Part shown: positions 63,880 through 64,000 of the stretch, one piece after another
Layout of the letters: each line of letters starts with the position of its first letter
Position numbering within the stretch: the stretch's first letter is position 1
Source: Pandoraea capi
GTDB lineage: Bacteria > Pseudomonadota > Gammaproteobacteria > Burkholderiales > Burkholderiaceae
Assembly: GCF_902459735.1 (NCBI RefSeq)
Contig: NZ_CABPRV010000003.1
Coordinates: 434,001 to 498,000, forward strand
Direction: 5' to 3'
DNA: 64,000 nucleotides
Notes under the pieces: model-generated
Seen by the model: the letters and a program-made list of their open reading frames with translations, nothing else
What the model was told of the DNA's origin: nothing
The model's database searches: none
Translations under genes and position numbers: made by a program

Positions 63880-64000
63880 TCAGGCGACGACGTGTTTGGG
63901 AGGACGTTCGAGGACCGCGACGATAGCACTCGTGGCCGACGTGCGAAGGAAGGGAATGGCGGTGGACGGCTGTGCGTCCGGCAAGCGCATTACGAGGCTC
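63880..64000 (-). CDS. Possible 3' end of a further copper-cluster gene (cut by window edge)
   Basis: A minus-strand frame is open from the right edge to a TGA at 63880-63882 and encodes about 39 residues ending SAIVAVLERPPKHVVA. The composition looks protein-like, and the Pro-rich end is faintly like the C-terminus of DUF2946 proteins that often sit at the head of copper operons. Too short for a firm call. Confidence 0.25.
   Translation of the reverse strand, partial: SLVMRLPDAQPSTAIPFLRTSATSAIVAVLERPPKHVVA

Overview
The window is GC-rich chromosomal DNA from a beta-proteobacterium of the Burkholderiaceae. Two Burkholderia-type trimeric porins, the folB/ttcA/glmU/glmS housekeeping order, a long-form argG, E. 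coli-like LexA boxes and a run of LysR regulators all fit. Pandoraea is my best guess at genus, from the look of the gene set only. No phage, insertion sequence, CRISPR array or integrase was seen; the only RNA genes found are one tRNA-Val and one fluoride riboswitch.

Layout: 1-5.7 kb carries a pteridine-reductase-like SDR (cut by the left edge), folB, ttcA, glmU and glmS, all on the plus strand. 5.7-8.8 kb holds a two-gene DUF3224/VOC operon with a near-perfect LexA box in front, a porin and a lytic transglycosylase. 9.0-11.3 kb has a saccharopine-dehydrogenase-like oxidoreductase and a second porin. 11.4-18.0 kb is an iron-type ABC importer (ATPase, fused double permease, binding protein) divergent from an OmpR-type response regulator and its sensor kinase; three 11-bp direct repeats lie between them. 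18.1-21 kb contains a cysteine-desulfurase-like enzyme and a decayed patch: a beheaded LysR gene joined head-to-head to a beheaded, internally deleted SDR, then an SDR lacking its catalytic tyrosine. Catalase follows.

22.5-23.6 kb has an Mrr/PD-(D/E)XK-like nuclease with an unrecognised partner protein. 23.8-25.4 kb is a fluoride riboswitch in front of a CLC-F-type transporter. 25.4-30.7 kb has a DUF72 protein, a LexA-boxed UvrD-like helicase, a GNAT enzyme, a bestrophin-like membrane protein and a small lipoprotein-like gene. 30.9-41.2 kb has a lipase-like hydrolase, an HdeD-like membrane protein fused to a possible thiol-peptidase domain, argG, two LysR regulators, an EamA transporter, a PNPOx-like protein, a GST and a small PV-repeat exported protein.

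41.6-50.2 kb has tRNA-Val(GAC), a NYN/OST-HTH protein, a DUF2783 + FAD-monooxygenase pair facing a MarR gene across two matching palindromes, a Tat-exported acid phosphatase/phospholipase C, and a LysR gene divergent from DsbA-like and NAD(P)-binding genes. 50.2-52.9 kb is an alkylation-repair operon (ada, a 2OG-Fe oxygenase, alkB) with a candidate Ada box. 53-54.4 kb is copC-copD. 54.7-56.9 kb is a COG0523 metallochaperone gene overlapping a PTPS/QueD-like paralogue, preceded by two identical-type palindromes (Zur candidates). The right end has pirin, PhzF and YigZ proteins and a copper operon of four genes joined by ATGA overlaps (Met/His-rich protein, TolC-like lipoprotein, multicopper oxidase, cupredoxin).

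Themes are DNA damage response (two LexA boxes, Ada operon), metal and fluoride handling, and many LysR-type regulatory units. A pattern not covered by ordinary annotation is a set of degenerate 10-11-bp tandem repeats lying directly 3' of stop codons at five separate loci.
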